This document shows positions 55,024 through 64,000 of a stretch of 64,000 nucleotides of DNA, one piece after another. Within the stretch, counting starts at the first letter, position 1; the number at the start of each line of letters is the position of its first letter. This stretch comes from Mauremys mutica (taxonomy: Eukaryota > Chordata > Testudines > Geoemydidae). Where the stretch lies: NCBI RefSeq assembly GCF_020497125.1, contig NW_025422890.1:124001-188000 (forward strand). The letters are read 5' to 3'. The notes under the pieces were generated by a model. The model did no database searches. It saw only the letters and a list, made by a program, of their open reading frames with translations, and had not been told where the DNA came from. Position numbers and translations under genes: made by a program.

Positions 55024-55907
55024 ATGACCCCCAGCCTGGCCATCGCCTTCCTCCTGCTGCTCCCCGCGGGTACGGGCGGGACATGCGCTGCGCCTGGGCG
55101 CCCGGTACCGCGTGTTCCCTAATAACTGCACCTCCGGGAATCACTGCAGTATTCCCCCTTTATTTCCCTCTCTGCAGGTGTCTATTCCCAGGTCAGTCTG
55201 GTGGAGTCCGGAGGGGGAGTCAAGAAGCCCGGGGAGACCCTCAGACTGACCTGCACCGTGGCCGGATTCTCTCTCACTAGCTACGAGGTGCACTGGGTCC
55301 GCCAGCCAGCGGGGAAAGGGCTGGACTGGCTGGCAATTATCTGGGATGATGGGGGCACTGCTTATAGCAATGCTCTCAAAAATCGCCTCAGCATTGTTGA
55401 GTCTGAACTTTTTATGAGTTTAAACTTAACCCAGACTTGATGTCTCTATCTGAAACTTTTAATCAAAGCTCTGACCTGCGAACTACTCATGACACCCCCT
55501 CCCCTTAAGTAGCCATCCCCCCCTTTGTCTTTTCTAATTTACATTTTAACCTGTTTTATCCTGTAGAATCTTGATTGATTATGCATGACCATTATGATCT
55601 GTTAATCACTTTGTTTACTTCTGTGTATAAATATTGATGCTCACCCCTAATAAACTTGCCACACTTACTCCGAAAGCTTTTAAGCTAAGGATAGTGTGAG
55701 CCCGTTGATCAACGAAGTGTTGTCTGGTCTCTGACAGATTTGTGAGCCCCATACCAACTCCGCACGAACTCGGGTGCTGGAGAGGTGAGTAAGGACTTGC
55801 TTTTTTACCTAACAGCATCACCAAAAACAATTCCAAAAGCCAAGTGTTCCTGCAACTGAGCGGCCTGCAGCCCGCAGACACCTCCGTGTATTACTGTGCC
55901 AGAGACA
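55024..55907 (+). pseudogene. IGHV segment V2' with the same solo LTR
   Basis: Leader MTPSLAIAFLLLLPA, 108-bp intron, V exon in frame through WVRQPAGKGLDWLA to NRLS, then the LTR (55395-55814), then FR3 to [11 protein letters not shown]. Both cysteines and the FR2 Trp are kept. As in V2, the LTR is the only visible lesion, and its shared position shows the insertion predates the duplication. Confidence 0.92.
55395..55814 (+). mobile_element. Solo ERV LTR in V2'
   Basis: GCAT duplication at 55391-55394 and 55815-55818; 1 bp shorter than the A copy (C-run near 55518). Confidence 0.9.
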
Positions 55908-55946
55908 CACAATGAGAGGAAACCTATCCGAGCCCGGCCTAAAACT
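55908..55946 (+). other. V2' recombination signal sequence
   Basis: CACAATG, 23 bp, CCTAAAACT; as in V2. Confidence 0.7.
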
Positions 55947-56275
55947 AACCCTGCAGAGAACCAACATTCCCGATTGAGTTACAGACAAAGCAGCGGCTGC
56001 CAACACCGCGTTCTTTCCGCTTCGTTAGTTATTCGCTTTCTCCAGATACCATGGCAAGTTGAAGTAATTGTGAATTAAATTAAACTCCATATCACCCAAA
56101 GTCACACAGCGGATCAGAACTCCCAAGGCTGCGAGTCAGGCCCAGGAGTCTTTCACGTGGCTACCTGCGCTCTGAGATTTTCTGTCATTCTGCCGAGAAA
56201 TGAGGGGAAAAACCCCAATTATTTTCATTCCTAAATTCTTGCTATTGCAGCTAGAGTCCCGAGATTGCTCTTTCC

Positions 56276-56466
56276 CAGGGGGGGCGGCATTTGGCTCCGG
56301 TGGACCTGCCGCAGGCACCGGAGCCCGGGACGAGCGGACCTGCCGCAGGCATGCCTGCGGGAGCTCAACCGGAGCCGCGGGAAGAGGGGACCCGCCGCGG
56401 GACCGGGGAAGGGCGGCGCAGCGCACCGCGCTGCTTGGGGCAGCCTGATTTCTAGAGCCGCCCCTG
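56276..56466 (+). mobile_element. hAT MITE, left terminus deleted in block C
   Basis: Lacks 54 bp present at 11419-11472, removing the left inverted end just after CAGGG. The right end TCTAGAGCCGCCCCTG and both CTCTTTCC flanks remain. Confidence 0.9.
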
Positions 56467-56474
56467 CTCTTTCC

Positions 56475-57435
56475 TCCCCTAGCTGGGAAGATGAACCAGA
56501 AGTCTCTACACCCGGTGCCTGCTGGACAATCTAGTACCGCACTGTCATTCTAGAAGTGGGAATTCCGTTCTCTGCAGGCATTACCCGACCAGGTCATGTA
56601 TTCAGATCAAACACTCAAAAAGGGAGGATCTAGCTACGTGTGTAAGGCGCTGAGTGTGTTTCAAACCCCTGGGATTTTCACGAGAGCTCAGTATCTTCAG
56701 AAGCTCAGATTCCTGCGTGTTTGGATCGTATCTATACCAGCCTCCATGTTTAAGTTCCCAGCCCCACATCATTACCCCCAGTTACCCGGCAACAATCACT
56801 GTTCTCTCTGAGCAGCCATTAGGAACATGGGATCCTAGCAACTGCCAGCCTCCAGAATCTCCCAGGGCCCATTTAGCCCAGTCTCCTGCCTCAACAGTAG
56901 CTTCGTAGGAAGCAGCAATAAACACAGATATTGTCAAGTAAGCTACCCGGAGGGTATGGTTCCTCATAATCCGGGATCAGTGAGTGGCTGGTTTACTCAC
57001 CCAGCAAGAGTTCATCTCCTTACCCAAATTCAAGGGCTGAGAGTTTTCAAACCATTTCATGTATTTGAAATGGCCAATTAAATTCCCTTCTCAATTTAAA
57101 AAAAAATCTCCTTTTCAGGATCGAATTCTCTGATTGGTATTTGTGGGGTTTAAGGAGGAAAAGGAGAAGATACCGAATTAACTGTTTCAACCACAGATAT
57201 CCTACGTAACATGAGAAAACTCCTACAGCTTCAGACAGAGGCGATTTTGAGAGTTTAGCCCTACAGGGAAATAAATCAATTAGTCTTACAGTCTCAAAGA
57301 TACCTAAGGCAGTTAGCTGCCCCTATGAAGAGATAGCAAGGATGACATTCAGAACAGGCCGTTTCTCCTTGAAAACCTGCAATACTAAAAAAGTGAAGAG
57401 AGACGGAGAGAGAGAGAGAGATACATATATTAAAT
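56475..57435. other. Intergenic, no gene recognised
   Basis: Match to 11668-12630; the (GA)n tract near 57397-57420 differs in length. Confidence 0.5.
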
Positions 57436-58117
57436 ATCAGAGAGGTAGCTGTGTTAGTCTGGATCTGTAAAAGCAGCAAAGAGTCCTGTGGCACTTTGTA
57501 GACTAACAGAGGTATTGGAGCATGAGGTTTTGTGGGTGAATACCCAATTCGTCTACATCCATGTAGTGGAAATTTCCAGAGGCAGGTATAAATATGCAAG
57601 CAAGAATCAGGCAGATAGGAGGTTAGTTCAATCAGGGAGGATGAGGCCCTCTTCTAGCAGTTGAGGTGTGAACACCAAGGGAGAAGAAACTGCTTTCCTA
57701 GTTGGCTAGCCATTCACAGTCTTTGTTTAATCCTGAGCTGATTATGTCAAATTTGCAGATGAACTAAACAGTTCAGCAGTTTCTCTTTGGAGTCTGGTCC
57801 TGAAGTTTTTTGCTGCAGGATGGCCACCTTTAGATCTGCTATTGTGTGGCCAGGGAGGATGAAGTGTTCTCCTACAGGTTTTTGTATATTGCCATTCCTA
57901 ATATCGGATTTGTGTCCACTTATCCTTTTCTGTAGGGACTGTCCAGTTTGGCCGATGTACATAGCAGAGGGGCATTGCTGGCATATGATGGCGTATATTA
58001 CATTGGTGGATGTGCAGGTGAATGAACCGGTGATGGTGTGGCTGATCTGCTTAGGTCCTGTGATGGTGGCTCTGGTGTAGATATGTGGGCAGAGTGGGCA
58101 TCGAGGTTTGTGCACCA
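57436..58117 (-). pseudogene. Penelope-like element 3' end, block C copy
   Basis: GIY-YIG frame of about 122 codons (58115 to 57747) with VIYAIICQQCPSAMYIGQTG; one residue differs from block A (QKRISGHKSDI). Same junction with the V3' exon. Confidence 0.88.
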
Positions 58118-58604
58118 GGGTTTATATAAGCGACTCATTCCAGTCCCTTGCCAGGAGTCTGTTGGCAGGGCCAGCTTTAGGCCCATTCCCCGACTCCCCC
58201 AACCCAGCCTGTGCCTAAGGGGGGCCGGAGCCCATCCAGAGCACGGCAAGTCCCTGCCCCACCCCTCAGCCGGAGCGCGGCGAGTCCCACGGCCCCGATC
58301 CCCAGGCAGGAGTGCAGCGAATCCCCCGGCCCTGCTATTCCGTCTGGAGTGTGGCAAGTCCTGCTGCTCCAATCCCCAGCCGGAGGGCAGCAATCCGAAG
58401 TGCTGCGAAAACCTAGGCGCCGCCCTGTGAGTACAAGCCCCACGAAAGGGGCCCAGCACTTGCTAAAACCGGCCCTGCCTGTTGGACCCAGCTCATATCC
58501 TAGCTGCTGAATGAACTCGGAGGCTTTGCAGGAGAGGCGGAGAGAGTCTCCGGGCTTTTTCACATCCTCTCCGGACTCCACCAGCTGCACCTGGGACCGG
58601 GGAC
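58118..58604 (-). pseudogene. IGHV pseudogene V3' (block C)
   Basis: Same interruptions as V3: frame loss and TAG in CDR1, MITE in FR2, TGA for Trp in GKGLE-stop-VA, Penelope truncation. One new change: CKASEF instead of CKASGF before CDR1. Confidence 0.9.
58166..58477 (+). mobile_element. hAT-type MITE in V3'
   Basis: Match to 13361-13672, with the same near-duplicate CTGTTGG flanks. Confidence 0.88.
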
Positions 58605-58723
58605 CTGAGAATAAAAACAGGTTGTAAATATCGATACAGCGGTGACACAATATTCTTCGAACTGCCAGTTATTCAGAGGAGAAAAATACCAGCTCTGGCT
58701 GGTCACTGCACAGACCCAGGGGC

Positions 58724-58971
58724 CAGGGGCGGCTCTAGGATTTCCGCCGCCCCAAGCAGGGCGGCATGCTGCGGGGGCTGCTCTGGCAGTCGCCGGTCCC
58801 GTGGCTCCGGTGGACCTCCTGCAGATGCCTGCAGATGCTCCACCGAAGCCGTGGGACCAGTGAACCCTCCGCAGGCACGTCTGCGGGAGGTCCACCGGAG
58901 CCGCGGGACCGGCGACTGCCAGAGCAGCCCCAAGTGCACGCTTGGCGCGCTGGGGTCTGGAGCTGGCCCTG
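58724..58971 (+). mobile_element. hAT MITE, block C copy, 53 bp shorter
   Basis: Match to 13919-14219. The interior differs: GGACCGGCGACTGCCAGAGC here replaces a longer palindromic segment in A, suggesting rearrangement inside the element's self-complementary core. Confidence 0.85.
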
Positions 58972-59040
58972 CCAGGTTCTGCGGATTGTGTTTCCGGGGG
59001 CAGCGAGAGGCACAGATTTAAACAGGAAACTGTCCCCCTC

Positions 59041-59048
59041 ATTTGCAT
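59041..59048 (-). promoter_or_regulatory. IGHV octamer, V3'
   Basis: ATGCAAAT on the - strand. Confidence 0.8.
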
Positions 59049-59750
59049 GCCCCTGCTTTATAAGAGACACACACTCCTGCTGCCAGGGATCTGAGTGAGT
59101 CGCCCTAGGGCTCCCGGTGCAGGAGTCAGAGTGTCCCGTCCTGTGTGTCTGTGCAGCGCCGGGCACTAGGATCCTCCTGACACTTTCGCACCCCTGGGAA
59201 GAATGAACAGCTCCCTGCAGTGACTGTATTTCCTCACAGAGGAACTTAGGGCCAAGTAATTGCTTGGCCCTTCTCCATATGGCTAAACCTGCCAGGGAAC
59301 ATTTCCCCTCTGGTCACTGCACAGTTCAATGGAACCGGTCACTGCTGGGAAGAGGATCCAGTCCCAACTCTCTTCCAGTGCCAGCGGGTGTCCCAGCCCC
59401 ACGGGACCAAGTGAGGTGGCCCTTCCCCACTCACAGCCCCGCTGGTCGTGGGCCGGAGCTGCAGAGCTAAGAGTCACCCTATCTCATGAATATTTATATT
59501 TCCATATAGTTAATCTATTTGTTCATTTATTTTACCAAAAACAAGCAAGCAAAACTCGGCCAGGACCTGAGCATCTTCCATCACCAAGTCACATGAATAC
59601 GAACAGGCCCTGAAGTTGAGTCTCTGGAATTGTGTGATTTCAGGGAAACTTCTTGTATTATTAATTATTATTAATTACTATTATTGTTTTATTTTATCCT
59701 AAATACACTCAAGATCCCACCGCACTGAGGATGATGGCCCAGCACACACC
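59049..59750. other. Intergenic, block C copy
   Basis: Match to 14297-14998; no gene seen. Confidence 0.5.
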
Positions 59751-60313
59751 CTCATGAGAATACCCCTAGTTTCCACCTAAGATGTCCCCTGAAACTGACA
59801 AGGACTGTACCCTGGGAAAGGATTGGGCCCAGACTAGAAAGGAGTCTAGTCTGTGAAAGGAGCTTACTGGAACATCTCTGACGGTGAGATTTACCTGTAA
59901 TCAGTTTCTTAATGTATTAGGCTTAGACTTGTGTGTTTTGTTTTATTTTGCTTGGTAACTTACTTTGGTCTCTCTGTTATTACTTGAAACCACTTTTAAT
60001 ACTTAACAAAATCACTTTTGTTTTTCAATTAACCAACACTATTTAACACCTGGGGGAGCAAACCGCTGTGCATCTCTCTATCAGTGTTATAGAGGGCAGA
60101 CAATTCATTAGTTTACCATTTGTAAGCTTTATACAGAGTAAAATGGATTTATTTGGGGTTCGGATCCCATGGGGAACTGGGTGTCTGGGTACTGCAGATA
60201 GGTGACCTGCTGAGCAGTTTTTAGTTAAAGTCTGCAGCTTTGGGGGCGTGGACCAGACCCTGGGTCTGTGTTGCAGCAGGCTAGCGTGTCTGGCTCAACA
60301 AGACAGCAGGAAA
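59751..60313 (+). mobile_element. 3' part of Gypsy-type LTR and leader, block C copy
   Basis: Match to 14999-15561 with a few substitutions. Confidence 0.7.
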
Positions 60314-61218
60314 ATGACTACCAATGAGGAAGCTACAAAACTAGAGCTTGCAAGACTGGAGGCAGAAGAAAAGGCAAAGAACCGTGAGTTTCAAATGTGG
60401 GAGGTAGAAATGAGGCAGAAGCAGCCAGACAAAAGGCTGCACTCCTACAAGCCCTGTAGTTAACAGAGAAAGACATTGTGACCCAGAAGCAGGAACTGGC
60501 TGTAATGGAGTGGCAGTGACAAAAACCCTTCAGCAGCTGGCTCAACTTCCCCCAAAATGCACAAATGGGAATGGTTATGTCCACAGTATGATGAATCCAG
60601 TGATTTTGCAGAATATTTCATCACCTTTGGGAGACTGTGCACTCTGACTACTTTAGTTGCAAAGTTGACTGGGAGAGCTCTGGAGATGTTGAATAAGATG
60701 CCTATTGATGATGGTTCAACGATGGTAAATTTAAGGAACTGGTTTTGAAACAGTTGCAGATTACACATGGCACCTATAGTGTAAAATTCAGGAGTTTTAA
60801 GAGGGGATCTGGATTAAGTAATGTGGCTTATGTAAATGAAATGAGAGATTTGTCAGACAAATGGGTGAGGGGAAAAGGCATTACAAGCTTTGAAGAAATG
60901 TGTGATTTGGTTACTCAGGAACAATTCCTGAATATGTGCAGTGATAATGTAAAACAGTATTTGTGGGACAAAAAGGTGAATGCAGTGGGTGAATTAGCTG
61001 GATTGGCAGACACTTTTGAGCAATCACAAGCTGCAGTTAAACCACTGGTAGAGGGGTACAGGGTTGACAAAAAGCAGAAACACTGTCTTATCCCTGGGAA
61101 AAAGGAGGCTGGGCATTCACTTCCCCATTCCCCTGTTACACATCCCAGATCTCCTGTACAAGCAGATGAGCCCAAGAGGTGCTATCATTGTAAGTCCACT
61201 GAGAACCTGAGCACCTAA
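60314..61218 (+). pseudogene. Gypsy-type gag pseudogene, block C copy
   Basis: Same three frame pieces and same stops as 15562-16466; no differences noticed in the translated parts (MTTNEEATKLELARLEAEEK; SNVAYVNEMRDLSDKWVRG; CYHCKST). Confidence 0.88.
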
Positions 61219-61811
61219 GGAATAAATGTCCTTGGCTGAGTTGGAACAGGCACCAGGTAACACATGAATCCTTATCTCCATCTTTAGGTGCCTAAATACT
61301 TTTGAAAAACTGCCCCCAAGTGGTTTCCCCAAAGTCAAACAGGAAGTCTATGGCAAACTGTTACTCCTTCATGGATTGGGTGTACCCCTTATTAATATAC
61401 ATTCCTGAATGTCCAGGTGGTTTTCTCTCTGCTCGCTGGCATCTGTGTACCTCAGTCATTGGCTAATTTTATCTTCACCACTCTTTTCTGAAACAGGGTC
61501 GAGACCTCTTCATTTTCTAAGAAGGGAACTGAGGAAAAGGTTCCTTTACGTGACATGCCCAGGTCACACCAGGGGTTTGTAGATCAGCGAGGAATGTAGT
61601 GACGAGGAATCCAGTCTGCCAGCTGGAGACCCTACACACTGGACCCTCCTTCCTACTCTCAGGAAGCCCCGCCCCGCTGTCAGGATCTGGGTGCTGAGCT
61701 GAGCCCGCTGTCTCTGTGTGGTATAAACGGGAAACTTGTCCCCGAGGGGATATTGCCGTGTACTGAGACACCATCCCCCGTCATCTCTTCTGCCCACTCT
61801 GGGGAACCCGC
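61219..61811. other. No gene recognised
   Basis: Match to 16467-17059. Confidence 0.5.
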
Positions 61812-61819
61812 ATGCAAAT
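61812..61819 (+). promoter_or_regulatory. IGHV octamer, V4'
   Basis: Exact ATGCAAAT, with a TTTAAATAC box downstream. Confidence 0.85.
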
Positions 61820-61943
61820 CCCTGCCCCAGGGGGCTCCTGTTTAAATACAAACCCCTGGTTCTAGGAGCCTCAGTCTCTCCCCAGACACAGAACTACTCA
61901 GTCCTGCCCGCTGGGGTCTTTCTTTCATTGCATGAAAACGAGA

Positions 61944-61982
61944 ATGAAATTGCTGCTGCTTTTCCTTTCCCAGCTCTCACCT
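61944..61982 (+). pseudogene. Orphan IGHV leader exon, V4'
   Basis: MKLLLLFLSQLSP and donor GTAAGT, with Harbinger starting at 61989, as in block A. The window ends before any V exon could be sought beyond the transposon. A sequence extending rightwards would show whether the rest of this V survives in C. Confidence 0.8.
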
Positions 61983-62361
61983 GTAAGTGGGTATGTCTAC
62001 ACTATGGGATTATACCGATTTTACAGAAACCGATTTTTTAAAAACAGATTGTATAAAGTCGAGTGCACGCGCCCACACTAACCACATTAATTCAGCGGTG
62101 TGCATCCATGTACCGAGGCTAGTGTCAATTTCCGGAGCGTTGCACTGTGGGTAGCTATCCCATAGCTATCTCATAGTTCCTGCAGTCTCCCCCGCCCATT
62201 AGAATTCTGGATTGAGATCCCAGTGCCTGATGGGGCAAAAAACATTGTCGCAGGTGGTTCTGGGTACAGCCTCACCCCTCCCTCCATGAAAGCCGTGGCA
62301 GACAACCGTTTCGCGCCTTTTTTTCCTGGGTGAACAGTGCAAACGCCATAGCACAGCAAGC

Positions 62362-63692
62362 ATGGACCCTGCTGAGCTCAAGACAGCAATCATGGACATT
62401 GTAAACACCTTGCGCATTCTCGTGAAGTCTATGCTGAACCAGGACCTGCAAAACCAGGCGAGGAGGAGGTGGCTACGACAGCACGGCGACGAGAGTGATG
62501 AGGACATGGACACAGAATTCTCTCAAACCACGGGCCCCTGCGCTTTGGAGATCCTGCTGGTAATGAGGCAGGTTCTAGCCATTGAACACCGATTTTGGAC
62601 CCGGGAAACAAGCACAGACTGGTGGGAGTGCATAGTGTTGCAGGTTTAGGACGATTCCCAGTGGCTGCAAAATTTTCACATGCGTAAGGGCACTTTCATG
62701 GAACTTTGTGACTTGCTTTCCCTGTCCTGAAGTGCAAGAATACCAAGATGAGAGCAGCCCTCACAGTTGAGAAGTGAGTGGCGATAGCCCTCTGGAAGCT
62801 TGCAACGCCAGACAGCTACCGGTCAGTCGGGAATCAATTTGGAGTGGGCAAATCTACTGTGGGGGCTGCTGTGATGCAAGTAGCCAAAGCAATCATTAAG
62901 CTGCTGCTACGAAAGGTAGTGACTCTGGGAAATGTGCAGGTCATAGCGGATGGCTTTGCTGCAATGGGATTCCCTAACTGTGGTGGGGCGATAGATGGAA
63001 CCCATATCCCTATCTTGGCACCGGAGCACCAGGGCAACCACTACATAAACCGCAAGGGGTACTTTTCCATGGTGCTGCAAGCACTGGTGGATCACAAGGG
63101 ACGTTTCACCAACATCCACGTGGGATGGCCAGGAAGGGTTCATGACGCTCACGTCTTCAGGAACACTACTCTGTTTAAATGGCTGCAGCAAGGGAATTAC
63201 TTCCCAGACCAGAAAATAACAGTTGGGGATGTTGAAATGCCTGTCGTTATCCTGGGAGACCCAGCCTACCCCTTGATGCCATGGCTCATGAAGCCATACA
63301 CAGGCAGCCTGGACCGTAGTCAGGAGTTGTTCAACTACAGGCTGAGCAAGTGCAGAATGGTGGTAGAATGTGCATTTGGCCGTTTAAAGGCACGCTGGTG
63401 CACATTACTGACTCGCTCAGACCTCAGCCAAACCAATGTCCCCTTTGTTATTGCTGCTTGCTGTGTGCTCCACAATCACTGTGAGAGTAAGGGGGAGAGA
63501 TTTATGGCGGGGTGGGAGGCTGAGGCAAATCATCTGGCCGCTGATTACACACAGCCAGACACCAGGGCGATTAGAAGAGCACACCATGAAGCGGTGCGCA
63601 TCGGAGAAGCTTTTAAAACCAGTTTCATGACTGGCCAGGCTACAGTGTGGAAGTTCTGTTTGTTTCTCCTTGATGAAAACCCACCCTCTTGA
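62362..63692 (+). pseudogene. Harbinger transposase pseudogene, block C copy
   Basis: Shares the N-terminal stops of the A copy (TAG at 62647-62649, TGA at 62775-62777) and the frame change near 62727. It lacks A's C-terminal 1-bp deletion (GATTAGAAGAG here), so the core runs 304 codons with the expected C-terminus VRIGEAFKTSFMTG...LDENPPS. The DDE residues (GAIDGTHIP, ILGDPAYPL, VVECAFGRLKARW) are kept. R changes to C in KARWCTLL. Confidence 0.92.
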
Positions 63693-63886
63693 TTGACTCA
63701 TTCACTGTAAGTAACTCACCCTCCCCCCTTCCATCACAGCTTCCTTTCAAAGGAAATAAAGTCACTATCATTTAAAAAGCATGTATTCTTTATTAATTAA
63801 TTATAAAAAGAGGGAGAGAACTGACAAGGTAGCCCAGGTGTGGTTTGGGAGGAGGATAGGAGGGAAGGAAAAGGCCACTAAAATAT

Positions 63887-64000
63887 TTCAAAATAATGAC
63901 AGCCTTTTGGTTGGGCTGTCCACGGGGGTAGAGTGGGCAGGTGCACGGAGCCTCCCGCCACGCATTCTTAGATGTCTGGGTGAGGAGGATGTGGAACATG
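63887..64000 (-). pseudogene. Harbinger Myb-like partner, partial
   Basis: C-terminal end of the partner protein on the - strand; the remainder lies beyond the window. Confidence 0.6.

Larger units (their letters stand above)
61989..64000 (+). mobile_element. PIF/Harbinger transposon, block C copy (cut by window end)
   Basis: Match to 17237-19248; the right part lies outside the window. Confidence 0.88.

Overview
The window is eukaryotic, repeat-rich, and most likely from a turtle immunoglobulin heavy-chain variable (IGHV) region. The evidence is broken IGHV segments with ATGCAAAT promoter octamers and 23-bp-spacer recombination signals, embedded in CR1 LINE, PIF/Harbinger, hAT MITE, Penelope-like and LTR/ERV families that I associate with turtle genomes. 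Species cannot be fixed from sequence alone. No intact, clearly functional protein gene was found. The best candidate for a live gene is the 3' end of a maestro-heat-like (MROH) gene.

Layout. Block A (1-19.6 kb): a G-rich minisatellite (1-2253), a tRNA-Asn relic, MITEs and LTRs, a CR1 fragment, then four IGHV relics (V1 at 9.0 kb +, V2 at 10.2 kb +, V3 at 13.3-13.8 kb -, an orphan leader V4 at 17.2 kb +), a Gypsy gag relic and a Harbinger transposon. Next comes an inverted repeat of about 2.56-kb arms (19597-22153 and 24693-27253). The arms carry endogenous retrovirus integrase sequence, and the 2.5-kb spacer holds degenerate tandem repeats in opposite orientations. ERV RT/RNase H remnants and a Gypsy LTR follow. 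Block B (30.4-39.2 kb) is the array and flank of block A in inverted orientation, with the complete CR1 3' end and fuller LTRs. Then come the last five exons of an MROH-family gene (39.8-42.7 kb, +), beside an inverted partial copy of one of its exons. Block C (44.8-64.0 kb) is a near-identical direct repeat of block A, about 44.8 kb downstream, cut by the window end inside Harbinger.

History. B lacks several deletions and a CR1 stop codon that A and C share. The likely order is an ancestral flank, an inverted split (B versus A/C), then a recent tandem duplication giving A and C. The transposon hits in V2, V3 and V4 are the same in A and C, so the V segments were already dead when duplicated. 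A and C then diverged by small indels: a 54-bp loss in one MITE, 53 bp in another, a 1-bp frameshift in transposase, and gain or loss of minisatellite units.

Most interesting signal: three long arrays of a two-length (42/54 bp) G-rich minisatellite. Most 42-bp units carry a canonical G-quadruplex motif. Every unit is a multiple of 3 bp, so frames stay open on both strands. The arrays sit at the edges of the duplicated IGHV blocks in +/-/+ orientation. A role in driving the rearrangements is inference only.
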